NCBI GenBank assembly: GCA_021151695.1
Contig: JAGKWU010000001.1
Span: 539,269-603,268 of the forward strand
Direction: 5' to 3'
DNA length: 64,000 nt
DNA from: Cellvibrionaceae bacterium
GTDB taxonomy: Bacteria; Pseudomonadota; Gammaproteobacteria; Pseudomonadales; Cellvibrionaceae
Below, one piece after another: positions 50,724 through 60,198 of this stretch; positions within the stretch are counted from its first letter, which is position 1, and each line of letters starts with the position of its first letter. Position numbers and translations under genes: made by a program. A model generated the notes under the pieces. The model saw only the letters and a list, made by a program, of their open reading frames with translations. It was not told the DNA's origin and ran no database searches.

Positions 50724-52186
50724 CGCTCGGTCAAGGCGTTTTGTTTAGCCCGCAGTACAGGCTTGAGTAAATAGGAAAGAACTGTTTTCTTGCCGGTTAA
50801 AATATCCACCTGGGTCGTCATGCCCGGAATAATCGGCAAGGATGCGTCAAAGCCCGCGCGATCAGTACGCACACGCACCAGATAAAACACATTATCTTTA
50901 TCATCTTTCATGGTGTCCGCACTAATGTGCTCGAGCTTGCCATCCAGTGCACCATAAATAGAAAAATCATAGGCCGTGAACTTCACAATCGCTTTCTGGC
51001 CAGGATGCAAGAAAGCGATATCTTTCGGCGAAACCTTGGCTTCAATTAACAACTGATCATCCAGCGGAATAATCTCCACCACTTCATGGCCTGGCTGCAC
51101 GACTCCACCCAGAGTATTGGTATAAAGGCGCTGCACAGTACCGCGCACAGGCGAACGAATTTCAGCGTATTTAATTTTATCCGCAAGGCCAGTGCCTGTT
51201 TCATGCAAACTGGAAAGCTTTGCCAATGTTTCCGACAATTCAGCGCGCCATTTGTTACTCGCCATCAATTCGACTTCGCGCGCCTTGCCTTCAGCTTCTT
51301 CCACAGCAGATAACAAACGTTGCTCTTGTGCCAATGCCTGCTGGCGGGCGCCACTTGCATTGGAGACCTCACCCTCAAGTTTCAAAATTTCCACCTCTGA
51401 AACAGCACCGCTTTTTAGCAGCGGGCGAGTCACACCCAACTCCTGATTGGCCAACTCCAGCGCACGCGACACTTGAGCAAGCTTTGCGCGCACTTCACGC
51501 AACTCCTGCTGACGCTGCTCCAATTGGCTTTGCGAAATACTCAGCTGCTCATCCAACTCTTTGCGATTGGACTCATATTGATTGCGCTCATGCTCGGCAA
51601 TATCCGGCGCACCGGTTTTGATATCTTCCGGCAACTCAAAAGGTACATTCGTGGTTAGCGCTTTCAAGCGTGCGGCACGCGCTTGTAACGACATAAGCTC
51701 CGCGCGATTTTCACGAAAACTGGAGACAAAACGCGTAGGGTCAATGCGCAACAACAAATCACCTTTATTTACCACATCGCCTTCATGAACATTAATTTTC
51801 TCGACCACACCGCCGTCAAAAGATTGAATCACCTGCAATTGCTGTGAGGGGATTACCTTACCCTCGCCGCGCGCCACTTCATCCACCTTGGCAAATGCAG
51901 ACCAGAGCAACAACAATAAAAACGCCACGGCAATTCCGCGCAACAGCAAACTCGCCCGCAGCGGTTCTTGTTGCACACGCGCCCAATCAGCATCATCCAG
52001 CCAATCGTGGTTTTGTTCCTGAATAGGCGCCAACCATCGTTGGTAAATTTTATCAATATGAGCGCTGGCGGGAACACCAATCTTATCCAACCATGCACCC
52101 AGCTTTTTAAAAGCCAGCTCTGTGCGAGACGGAGGTCTTACCAACTTACCATCTGAGGTAGCAACATTGATGGAAACATCATTCAT
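50720..52186 (-). CDS. lapC: HlyD-family membrane fusion protein of the adhesin exporter (LapC)
   Basis: A 488-residue type I secretion adaptor. One TM helix at about 88-106 follows an N-terminal cytoplasmic segment. The periplasmic part has the lipoyl half-motif QSFDGGVVEKINVHEGDVV, a long coiled-coil hairpin (about 200-340), and the second half AEIRSPVRGTVQRLYTNTLGG. A beta-barrel domain closes it. It should link LapB to LapE and carry the adhesin. Its ATG overlaps the stop of lapB, so the two are translationally coupled. Confidence 0.92.
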   Translation of the reverse strand: MNDVSINVATSDGKLVRPPSRTELAFKKLGAWLDKIGVPASAHIDKIYQRWLAPIQEQNHDWLDDADWARVQQEPLRASLLLRGIAVAFLLLLLWSAFAKVDEVARGEGKVIPSQQLQVIQSFDGGVVEKINVHEGDVVNKGDLLLRIDPTRFVSSFRENRAELMSLQARAARLKALTTNVPFELPEDIKTGAPDIAEHERNQYESNRKELDEQLSISQSQLEQRQQELREVRAKLAQVSRALELANQELGVTRPLLKSGAVSEVEILKLEGEVSNASGARQQALAQEQRLLSAVEEAEGKAREVELMASNKWRAELSETLAKLSSLHETGTGLADKIKYAEIRSPVRGTVQRLYTNTLGGVVQPGHEVVEIIPLDDQLLIEAKVSPKDIAFLHPGQKAIVKFTAYDFSIYGALDGKLEHISADTMKDDKDNVFYLVRVRTDRAGFDASLPIIPGMTTQVDILTGKKTVLSYLLKPVLRAKQNALTER

Positions 52187-54348
52187 CAGGATGCCCTCCC
52201 AATGCGGCCTTGGCGCAAGGCCTCCACCACTTGTTCTTTAGGGCCATCTGCCACGATTTTTCCAGCATCGATAACAATAATTCGATTAACCAATTCCAGC
52301 AGCGATGTGCGATGGGTAATCACCAACATAGTTTTACCTTGCGAAAACTGGGTGATATTACGCTTGAAATCTTCTTCGCTCGAATGATCCATTGAGCCTG
52401 TTGGCTCATCAAACAATAACATCGCCGGATCATTCAGCAATGCCCGCGCAATAGTGACGCTTTGGCGCTGGCCACCGGACAGTAACTGACCATGCTCACC
52501 CACCGGCATCGCCAAACCTGCAGGATGCTGATTCACAAATTCGGCAAGTCCGCTCAAACGCACCACGTCAAGTAGCGCCTCGTCAGTGACACTCCCTACA
52601 CCCATCGCAATATTCTCGCGCAAGGTGCCATAAAACAAATTTACATCTTGCGATACATAACCAATATTGCGGCGCAATTCCGCCGGGTCCAATTGACGAA
52701 TATCAATACCATCAATCAATACTGTACCGCGGCTCGGCTCATACAAACCGGCAATCATTTTTTCCAGCGTTGTTTTGCCCGAACCGTTGCGACCCAGAAT
52801 GGCAACACGCTCACCCGGATTTATTTTAAAAGACACATCGCGCAACACTTCGCGCTCATCATTGGGATATTGAAAACCCACTTGCTTGAATTCAATACCG
52901 CCCGCAAAACGCGGGCGACTAATCCAGTTGGCACCTTCCGGCCGCTCAACCGGCTTACTCATCACCATATCCAGATTGGTAAGTGCAGTGGCGGCGTGGT
53001 GATATTGCATCAACAATCCAGCCGTCTGACTGATGGGGGCCATCACGCGAGATGACAACATATAACAGGCAATCAAACCGCCCTGGGTCAGGTTGCCGTC
53101 AATAATTTGGTAAACACCTACGATAATAATAACTACTGATACCACTTGCTGCAGCCAGGCTGCACCCGATGCAACTGTGCCGGACAGCATGCGCATTTTT
53201 ACTGAGGTACGCGAAAGTAAAAGCGTAGTCTTTTCCCAGATAGCTTGCATGCGCCCTTCTGCACCGGTGGTTTTCAACGTTTCCAAACCTTGCAAACTCT
53301 CCACCAGAATTGCATTGCGCTGGGCACCTGCCTGCATGGAATTCTCAGAGAGACTGTGCATTTTGTGTTGCACTGCGGCGGCGTAAATCAATGAACAAAT
53401 AATGCCGACCAGAATAGGAAATACCAGCGGCCAGGAGATCAATAAAATCACCAGCGTAAATAACAATACGAAGGGTAAATCGACAAAGGCGAGCACAGTG
53501 GCCGAACTGATAAAGCTACGAATAGACTCGAAGGATTGCAAGCTTGACGCAAAGGAACCTACGGAGAGAGGTCGCTCCGCCAGTTTCATCCCAAGCACCC
53601 GCTCCATAATGGTGGAAGACAAGGTAATATCCGTGCGACTGGCTGCCAGATCCACAAACCAGGCGCGCATCATGCGCAACCCAAAATCTGCACTGATCAT
53701 AATAGTTATACCCAAGGCCAGTACCCATAAGGTATCCGTTGCATGGTTGGGCACAACCCGATCATAAACATTCATGACAAATAGCGGCGATGCCAGCGCG
53801 AAAATATTGATCACCAAAGCCGCCAGAATGACATCGCGATAAAGCGCGCGATGCTCTCCAATAACACTCCAGAACCAGTGACCAGGGTGCGTTTTTTTTA
53901 TATTCGCTGTACGTGCGTCAAATTGCTGCTCGGGGCGAGTATAGATAATTCGACCTGAATACAACTCAGCCAGTTTCTCAAGCGACACCACGCTGGTAGA
54001 GCTGCCAAGCTCCGGAAAAACAACCCTCGCCGTTTGCGCATCCTTGTCAAGATCGAGAATCACGCAAGCACTGTTATCTTTAAGCAATAAGATCGCTGGA
54101 AACAATGCATGGTTTAACTGTAATAAATCCCTCGCCAAAATTTTGCTAGTGAACCCGGCCCGCTTGGCAGCACGTGCAAACAGCGAAGGATTAATTTGGC
54201 CGCTATCCAACGGCAATCCGGCCAGCAGGGTTTCTGCAGAAGCGAGCACACCTTGAGCGCGAGCCACAATTAACAGACATTCCAGCAAAGGCCCGCCTTT
54301 TTCATGCTGGCTGTGCGCCTGACCCTGGGTTGCCTCTTGCACGCTCAT
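52186..54348 (-). CDS. lapB: Type I secretion ATPase/permease of the adhesin exporter (LapB)
   Basis: A 720-residue ABC exporter. Residues about 20-135 form a C39-like domain lacking the catalytic Cys, typical of RTX exporters (CLD). The TM domain (about 165-445) is followed by an NBD with Walker A GRNGSGKT, signature LSGGQRQ and Walker B LLFDEPTG. It should drive export of the giant adhesin through LapC and LapE. ATG at 54348 is preferred because GGAG precedes it. The start at 54435 would add an unlikely 29-residue tail. Confidence 0.93.
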   Translation of the reverse strand: MSVQEATQGQAHSQHEKGGPLLECLLIVARAQGVLASAETLLAGLPLDSGQINPSLFARAAKRAGFTSKILARDLLQLNHALFPAILLLKDNSACVILDLDKDAQTARVVFPELGSSTSVVSLEKLAELYSGRIIYTRPEQQFDARTANIKKTHPGHWFWSVIGEHRALYRDVILAALVINIFALASPLFVMNVYDRVVPNHATDTLWVLALGITIMISADFGLRMMRAWFVDLAASRTDITLSSTIMERVLGMKLAERPLSVGSFASSLQSFESIRSFISSATVLAFVDLPFVLLFTLVILLISWPLVFPILVGIICSLIYAAAVQHKMHSLSENSMQAGAQRNAILVESLQGLETLKTTGAEGRMQAIWEKTTLLLSRTSVKMRMLSGTVASGAAWLQQVVSVVIIIVGVYQIIDGNLTQGGLIACYMLSSRVMAPISQTAGLLMQYHHAATALTNLDMVMSKPVERPEGANWISRPRFAGGIEFKQVGFQYPNDEREVLRDVSFKINPGERVAILGRNGSGKTTLEKMIAGLYEPSRGTVLIDGIDIRQLDPAELRRNIGYVSQDVNLFYGTLRENIAMGVGSVTDEALLDVVRLSGLAEFVNQHPAGLAMPVGEHGQLLSGGQRQSVTIARALLNDPAMLLFDEPTGSMDHSSEEDFKRNITQFSQGKTMLVITHRTSLLELVNRIIVIDAGKIVADGPKEQVVEALRQGRIGRAS

Positions 54349-54529
54349 CAACACACTCCACACAATGCAGGCAATTTGCCAGCCCTGGATATTTTCAGTA
54401 ACAGCCACTAATTTCTGGCCACAGTTTTGCATCAACTATAGTTGTCGCTTACAGGTTTCGCAAACCTTAAAAACCTTTTTGCAACAGAGGATTACCCTTA
54501 AAAACAACAGCAATTATTTCGACACATCT

Positions 54530-54572
54530 ATAAAAAAAGCACAGAACCCAAACAGGTGCTGTGCTTTGTTTT
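54530..54572 (-). terminator. Terminator between lapE and lapB
   Basis: On the minus strand AAAGCACAG, 14 bases, CTGTGCTTT, then a run of seven T. lapE is therefore probably a separate transcript from lapBC. Confidence 0.83.
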
Positions 54573-54592
54573 AGCCTTACAAGAAGGGAAAA

Positions 54593-56380
54593 TTAACGCT
54601 GACGCGTGACAGTCACTTCTACACGACGATTCGCAGAACGACCCACCTCAGTGGAATTGTCACCTACCGGACGAGCTGCACCAAAACCGTCAGTCAAAAT
54701 AGTAATTTTTTCCAGACCGTTTAACACAAAGTAATCGCGAACACTCTGTGCACGGGCTTTAGAAAGCGGAACGTTCAACATGTCAGTACCGGTATTATCT
54801 GTGTGACCGTCTACTTTAATCTGCACAACGTTGGGAGTAACCTTCACTTGCTCTACTAACTTATCGAGTTTTTGTGCGGCATTGGGAGTCAATACGGAAC
54901 TGCCCACATCAAACAAGGCATCACCGCTTAAACGCACCATGTCAGAAATAAGATCCTTACGTGACATACCTTCACCAACTTCTGTTGGGCATGCGCTGGC
55001 GCCATCAATACGCACATTATCTTTTACGTTAGCGCCTTTCACTTGCGCCAGGGATTCGCGTGTAATATTCAGCGCTGGCAACAAACCACCCATAGCCGCC
55101 AAGGTACGAGCATGAGCAATATTCAGATCATTTTCTGCGCTTGCATAAGCACGACTTGCTTGAAAGTATTCGTTCTCGGCATCCAGCATATCCAACAATG
55201 TACGCTGGCCAATTTTAAATTGCTCACTGTAAGCGGTACGCACTTTATCACTCGACAAGCGATGCTGACGCAATGAAGCCAGTTGCTCTTTAATGCGCTG
55301 AGTATCGTTGTAAGCGATTTGGGTATTCTGACGTAGATCCACGCAAGCTTGGTCACGCAGGTCTTTTGCCTGATTTACTTCTTCAAGTGAACGACGCACA
55401 GCAGCGCGCGTCGCACCACCTGCATAGAGATTGTAAGTCAGCGCCAGCTCAACTGCGCTCTCATCGCCATAACGAGCAGCATCTACACGCTCATCAAAAC
55501 CATTACTATTGCGGCTAGTCAACTGACGCGCACGCAATTCAACTTTTGGATAATACCCAGAGCGCTCAACAGTCACATTCGCCTGCGCGGCACCAATATT
55601 TTTTACTGCTGCATGGAAACCCGGGTTTCCTGCATAAGCCAAGGTCAAGGCTTCGCGAATATTTGCGGGAAGGCGCGAACTGACTAATGCAGATGGGGCG
55701 AGATCGCTAGCAGGCAAATTACCAACTACACGCAAATAACGGGCAGTCACATCGTGCAAGTTTGAAGCTTCTGTCAGCAGATTGGTTTCCGCCAGCGCCA
55801 AACGACCAGCCACTTGTTCCAGATCCACTTTGCGACCAACACCGGAGTTCACACGCTCTTCAATTTGCGCGTAAACCTCCTGATGCTTGGAATAATTTTC
55901 ACGCGCTAAATTTAACAATACGCGCTCGCGACTCACATCTTCGTAAGCTCTAACAGCTTCCAGCGCCGTGGTTTCCACCTTATCCAGCAATTCGTAATAA
56001 CGTACCAAGCGGCCACTTTCAAAATGCTCTACCTGGCCCGATGTACGGAAGCCTTCAAACAGGCTTTGGGTCAGGGTAATTTGGCCTTGCGTGTTACGGT
56101 AGCTCTCACGACCATCAAAATCGCGCGAGGTTTTACCGGTGCTTGCCGAAAGATCAACAGAAGGCTTATAGCCAGCACGAGCCTCGCTCACCTGATAACC
56201 AGCGGCATTAAAGGCGTGCCATGCGGCCTGTACATCAGGATTGGTTTCTATTGCCTGAAGGGCTGCATCATGAACATTCGCAGCCAATTCGGCCTGGGCA
56301 TCCAGACCACTTAATACGAGACAGGCAATCAGAGCACGCCCGAAATGCTTTTTAATATTCAGTCTTTTGCTGGCTTTCAT
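54593..56380 (-). CDS. lapE: LapE-like TolC outer-membrane protein fused to a C-terminal OmpA domain
   Basis: A 595-residue exported protein: signal peptide about 1-30 (AQA/E). Residues about 35-440 form a TolC/AggA-type channel with two long coiled-coil repeats (EARAGYKPSVDLSAS and ERSGYYPKVELRAR mark the start of each). Residues about 475-595 form an OmpA/MotB peptidoglycan-binding domain: VDGHTDNTGTDMLN, LSKARAQSVRDYF and GRSANRRVEV. In Pseudomonas and Shewanella the channel and an OmpA-like protein are usually separate polypeptides. The fusion would tether the channel to the cell wall. Confidence 0.9.
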   Translation of the reverse strand: MKASKRLNIKKHFGRALIACLVLSGLDAQAELAANVHDAALQAIETNPDVQAAWHAFNAAGYQVSEARAGYKPSVDLSASTGKTSRDFDGRESYRNTQGQITLTQSLFEGFRTSGQVEHFESGRLVRYYELLDKVETTALEAVRAYEDVSRERVLLNLARENYSKHQEVYAQIEERVNSGVGRKVDLEQVAGRLALAETNLLTEASNLHDVTARYLRVVGNLPASDLAPSALVSSRLPANIREALTLAYAGNPGFHAAVKNIGAAQANVTVERSGYYPKVELRARQLTSRNSNGFDERVDAARYGDESAVELALTYNLYAGGATRAAVRRSLEEVNQAKDLRDQACVDLRQNTQIAYNDTQRIKEQLASLRQHRLSSDKVRTAYSEQFKIGQRTLLDMLDAENEYFQASRAYASAENDLNIAHARTLAAMGGLLPALNITRESLAQVKGANVKDNVRIDGASACPTEVGEGMSRKDLISDMVRLSGDALFDVGSSVLTPNAAQKLDKLVEQVKVTPNVVQIKVDGHTDNTGTDMLNVPLSKARAQSVRDYFVLNGLEKITILTDGFGAARPVGDNSTEVGRSANRRVEVTVTRQR

Positions 56381-56643
56381 GATTTTTTGATCCCAAGGTG
56401 CGCAAGATGCAGGCCGATTTATTGATTATGTCGCGAGTACTCATTCCCTTATAACAGGATTTATATAAAAATTTTTTCAACATGCAAAAATGTGTATGAA
56501 AAAACATGCGCCATAGTAACCCAGCATGCTTACAGTCACAATATGTACAACCATACTGTGACAAACCTCACGCTACAAATCAAAAAGCCTTATTGTTACT
56601 ATTGTAATTTTTTATTGCGCCAATATCAAAGCAACAATAAAAA

Positions 56644-58077
56644 CTATGACCTTACCCTCAAGCGGGCCTTAAAAGGCGCCGCGAACCCTTTCGCCGGCAA
56701 AGAGGCTTGCTCATCCCATTCACGCACAAGCCAGGCATTCACCGACAACTCCAGCTCCCCATCAGCGATACGTGACAAGGAAATCGTCATAAAGTGTTCA
56801 TTGGTGCGATCTTTCGGATATTGACTGAAATAGCGCCCTTTGGTGTGCCCCAAAACATATTGACTATGATAGTCAACTTTTGGTGATTTATTAGCCGTGT
56901 CCAATTGAGGTGGAAAATGCTCAGGCAACCGGTTGGCAATGCCAGCCCCCAAACCATTAAATATCCCTTTTAAATTCGTCAGCGGCGATGAAACTACCTC
57001 CGTCAATCTGCCGCCCCCTGCCAGTTCCACACTGGCGATGCGACCAAAATGCACGTCACCGGAAAGCACCAATATATCGTTACCCGTTGAAGCCAAAGCA
57101 TCCACCAATGCCTGATATTGGTGCGTAAAGCTCGCCAGGTTACGCTCCTCTCCCCCTGCTTCATCCAAAAGCAATTGCTGGACCACCAATACACCCGGCG
57201 TACGCAAGGACTTTGCCCAATCCAATAGCTTCGTGAATTCTGCCTCCGCCATAAATCCCTCGGCCGATCTCGTTGTACGAGCATTAGCCAGGCAAATGGA
57301 AAGGTCATCACCTATATCAATAATCTCCAGCAGACGTGACGACTGAATATTGAAAACACCATCGTTCGCCGCTGAAATCCATTTGTCTCGTACTACAGGA
57401 AACTTAAGGGTTTGTAGCGCCAGAATCGGTAAATCGTTAAACGGAAAATCATTCCAATAATCGTGATCGTCCGGCAGCATCCAGGTTGCCCCCCGCGTAA
57501 ACACGTCACTGAGATCCTGCCAATTAGTCGCATAGCGTTTTGCAAAGCGGCGGCGAATAAATTGACTAAATGGAATTATGGAAGCAAAACCGAGATCGAG
57601 GTATACCTGATCGCCCACTAAAAAAGTCACATCAGGTCGCACAGATTCATCTGCATGCTCGTAGAGCGCTTTATAGGCAGCAGCCACGCGCCCCTTATCG
57701 TCCTGATTCGCAAAACAACTGCCAAGGGCAATGGTAAATGGCTTTTGACCAAGCGCCGGTATTGCCTCTGGCAAAGTACTGAATTGCCCCTGCTCCAACA
57801 GGGTTCGAACGCCATCCTCCACGCAGGAGAGCTCAACTTTATAATGAGTCCCTGGTATCAATTGCGTGAATTGGCTCAAATGATAAAAGCCTCTCGACAA
57901 GCGCCGGAACGGACGCTGCCATGTGTTAATAGCACGCGAGCAAATAAGCTCATCGCTCTTTAAAATATCGATTTGCACCGCGCCAGGCGCATGCTTTGCT
58001 AATAATTTACCAATCCAGATATCTACACCAGACGTGGAAGCGCGTTGGATCACCATTGACCAGTTATTCTTTTTCAT
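56644..58077 (-). CDS. PhoD-like metallophosphatase, cytoplasmic
   Basis: A 477-residue PhoD-like alkaline phosphatase family protein. Metal-site motifs appear in order: LGSCFANQD, FLVGDQVYLDLG, LPDDHDYWNDFP and LSGDVHFGRIAS. A beta-sandwich precedes them (about 1-105). There is no signal peptide or Tat motif, unlike secreted PhoD. Substrate unknown. It is followed by lapE, 263 bp away, and preceded by rlmA, 41 bp away, so it may be cotranscribed with rlmA. Confidence 0.83.
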   Translation of the reverse strand: MKKNNWSMVIQRASTSGVDIWIGKLLAKHAPGAVQIDILKSDELICSRAINTWQRPFRRLSRGFYHLSQFTQLIPGTHYKVELSCVEDGVRTLLEQGQFSTLPEAIPALGQKPFTIALGSCFANQDDKGRVAAAYKALYEHADESVRPDVTFLVGDQVYLDLGFASIIPFSQFIRRRFAKRYATNWQDLSDVFTRGATWMLPDDHDYWNDFPFNDLPILALQTLKFPVVRDKWISAANDGVFNIQSSRLLEIIDIGDDLSICLANARTTRSAEGFMAEAEFTKLLDWAKSLRTPGVLVVQQLLLDEAGGEERNLASFTHQYQALVDALASTGNDILVLSGDVHFGRIASVELAGGGRLTEVVSSPLTNLKGIFNGLGAGIANRLPEHFPPQLDTANKSPKVDYHSQYVLGHTKGRYFSQYPKDRTNEHFMTISLSRIADGELELSVNAWLVREWDEQASLPAKGFAAPFKARLRVRS

Positions 58078-58118
58078 CGCGAAAGTCCATGAAAGAAATG
58101 GGGCGTTATTATTTAACG

Positions 58119-58919
58119 TTAATGTGAGATTTTTTGGTAAAGCGCAATTTGGAAATCCGCCTCGTCTACGAGATTTTGCGTTTGATATTGCTCACGAAAA
58201 TCAGCCGGCAGTTTCCACGCAAAAGGTGTCATTTGCAGCAGCGCGGTCGCGTGAGCCCCCGCCGCAACATTCAACGTAAAATTAACCTTGTGAATTGCCG
58301 TCGACACAAATCCCTGTGGCGCAGTTGGCTCAGGATGCGATCTTATTTGATGATAAATTTTTTTTCGCAACCCCAATAAGTGATTGACTCCCGGGGTAAC
58401 AATAATAAGCGTTCCATCTGGATGCAGGGTTCGAACCAGTTCTTCATCTTTACTGGGAGCATAAATACGGGTAATCACATCCACAGAGGCATCGGCTAGC
58501 GGCAGGGCGTGACTCGAGGCCACGGCATAAGTTGCCCTTTTATCAGATTTTGCGGCCAATCGAATTCCCGCTTTGGCAATATCCACACCATACACATCAG
58601 CGCCTTTTAGCTTCGCTGACAGGGCGCGGGTGAAATATCCTTCGCCACAACCTATATCAAGCAAGCTTGCGCTCTCAGCTGGCACCAAGTCGGCCAAGGT
58701 TTCCAATAACGGTAAAAAATAACCTGCAGATAAAAACTCGCGTCGCGCCAATAATTGCTCAGAGGTATCACCTGGCTCACGGGAATTTTTATACTGCACT
58801 GGCAGTAAATTAAAATAGCCCTCTTTCGCTCGATCAAATTGGTGGCGTTGAGCACAGGACAATCCCTGGGCATTCTCTGTCAATGCAGAGGAACAAAGTG
58901 GGCAAATAAGCGCGTTCAT
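58119..58919 (-). CDS. rlmA: 23S rRNA (guanine-N1)-methyltransferase
   Basis: RlmA, which methylates G745 of 23S rRNA; 266 residues. The zinc-ligand set is Cys-X2-Cys (ICPLCSS) and Cys-X3-His (LSCAQRHQFD). The SAM motif I is LLDIGCGEGYFTRAL, followed by ITRIYAPSKDEEL. ATG at 58919 gives the family N-terminus MNALICPLC; the longer start at 58979 is unlikely. Confidence 0.92.
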   Translation of the reverse strand: MNALICPLCSSALTENAQGLSCAQRHQFDRAKEGYFNLLPVQYKNSREPGDTSEQLLARREFLSAGYFLPLLETLADLVPAESASLLDIGCGEGYFTRALSAKLKGADVYGVDIAKAGIRLAAKSDKRATYAVASSHALPLADASVDVITRIYAPSKDEELVRTLHPDGTLIIVTPGVNHLLGLRKKIYHQIRSHPEPTAPQGFVSTAIHKVNFTLNVAAGAHATALLQMTPFAWKLPADFREQYQTQNLVDEADFQIALYQKISH

Positions 58920-59078
58920 GGGTAGGGAATAGACTGGACTAAAAAGCGGCAGGATGCCGAGCTTGCAATCTTTTGGCAAGCACAGTTTTTAAAAGAAACC
59001 AACCCAACGCACAATATTTTGTGAGCCAGGAGGAATGCGTTACCCCGGGCAACGCATTCTATTGTGAGTTAATAAGGT

Positions 59079-59885
59079 TTATTCGTTTTCTGGTAACTCA
59101 TACCTATCAATAATGTCGCGCACCAGACCGCTGCGGACTATATCTTCTCGCTCAAACTCGTGTACGTACACATTCGGCAAATCACCCAAGCGCGCTACCG
59201 CATCCGCCAAACCATTGGGACCGCGAATATCGCTTTGATTGATATCGCCATTGATAACAACCTTGCAATCTTCACCTATACGCGTCAGGAACATTTTCAT
59301 TTGCGCTGGGCTGGTATTTTGCGCTTCATCCAAAATAACAAAGGTTTTACTGTTAAAGGTTTTACCACGCATATAAGCCAGCGGTGCAGCCACTATACGA
59401 CCGTGACGCAGACAATAATCCACGGTACCTGCACCGAGACGCTCATTTAAAATATCGCGGAATGCATCTATATATACCGCAAACTTTTCATCCAGATCGC
59501 CAGGCAAAAAGCCCAAGTGCTCACCAGATTCCACCGCAGGACGCGTCAGGATAATTTGCTCAATCCGGCCCGACTCGAGCGCCTCCGCCGCCAATGCACC
59601 AGCGCAATAACTTTTACCGGTACCGGCAGGGCCAATACCAAAAGTCAGCGAATGACGATTGATTGCGTTGATATATTCTTGCTGGGCTTGGGTTTTAGCA
59701 CGGAGGGGTTGGACGGAGCGAGGGGGAGAGTAAGCTGTTTCGATTTGTTTCGAGCGGGATTTTAGATCAACAATATTGTCATCGATTCTCGGTTGTTTTC
59801 GCGACGACTTGTGTCGCGAGCTCTTTTGAACATTTTCATCCGTAAAGTTACTGTTACTACGTCTAGCGTGAGTTCTTCTTGCCAT
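59079..59885 (-). CDS. PhoH-like ATPase
   Basis: A 268-residue PhoH-family ATPase. Walker A is GIGPAGTGKS (83-92), Walker B is FVILDEAQN, and VINGDINQSDI is the sensor-like block. It has no PIN domain, so it is the short PhoH/YbeZ type. The basic N-terminus (about 1-35) is disordered. YbeZ-like proteins act with the YbeY endonuclease in rRNA maturation, but ybeY is not adjacent here. Confidence 0.88.
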   Translation of the reverse strand: MARRTHARRSNSNFTDENVQKSSRHKSSRKQPRIDDNIVDLKSRSKQIETAYSPPRSVQPLRAKTQAQQEYINAINRHSLTFGIGPAGTGKSYCAGALAAEALESGRIEQIILTRPAVESGEHLGFLPGDLDEKFAVYIDAFRDILNERLGAGTVDYCLRHGRIVAAPLAYMRGKTFNSKTFVILDEAQNTSPAQMKMFLTRIGEDCKVVINGDINQSDIRGPNGLADAVARLGDLPNVYVHEFEREDIVRSGLVRDIIDRYELPENE

Positions 59886-60171
59886 AAATGGTCACCGCCG
59901 TAAGGTTCAAAGTTAGCTTTTAGAGTTAACAACATTTACCAAGAACTATTTACGCACAAAGTTTTTCGATCATCACCTCACTCGTTATAACAACACAATT
60001 TTTGCCTTTTCCTGAATTCGGAGGAGACTAGTCCACCGCCGTGACGCTTTAATGACAGCCGCACGGCAACCCAGTTAAACGCTGGTTAAACCTGTATTTT
60101 TTTGAACAGGCTCAACTAGATACTAGGCGGAAAGCAGATTTCGGTCAATCAGTTTTTAACAGTTTGTGACA

Positions 60172-60198
60172 AGAAAAAAGCCGCTATTGCGGCTTCTT
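60172..60198 (-). terminator. Terminator overlapping the helicase stop
   Basis: On the minus strand AAGCCGC, four bases, GCGGCTT, then a T-run. The stem overlaps the stop codon of the helicase gene. Confidence 0.8.

Noticed and set aside
59033..59059. Hairpin GAATGCGTT/AACGCATTC after the PhoH-like gene
   Set aside because: The stem is strong but there is no T-run on the minus strand, so I do not call it a terminator.
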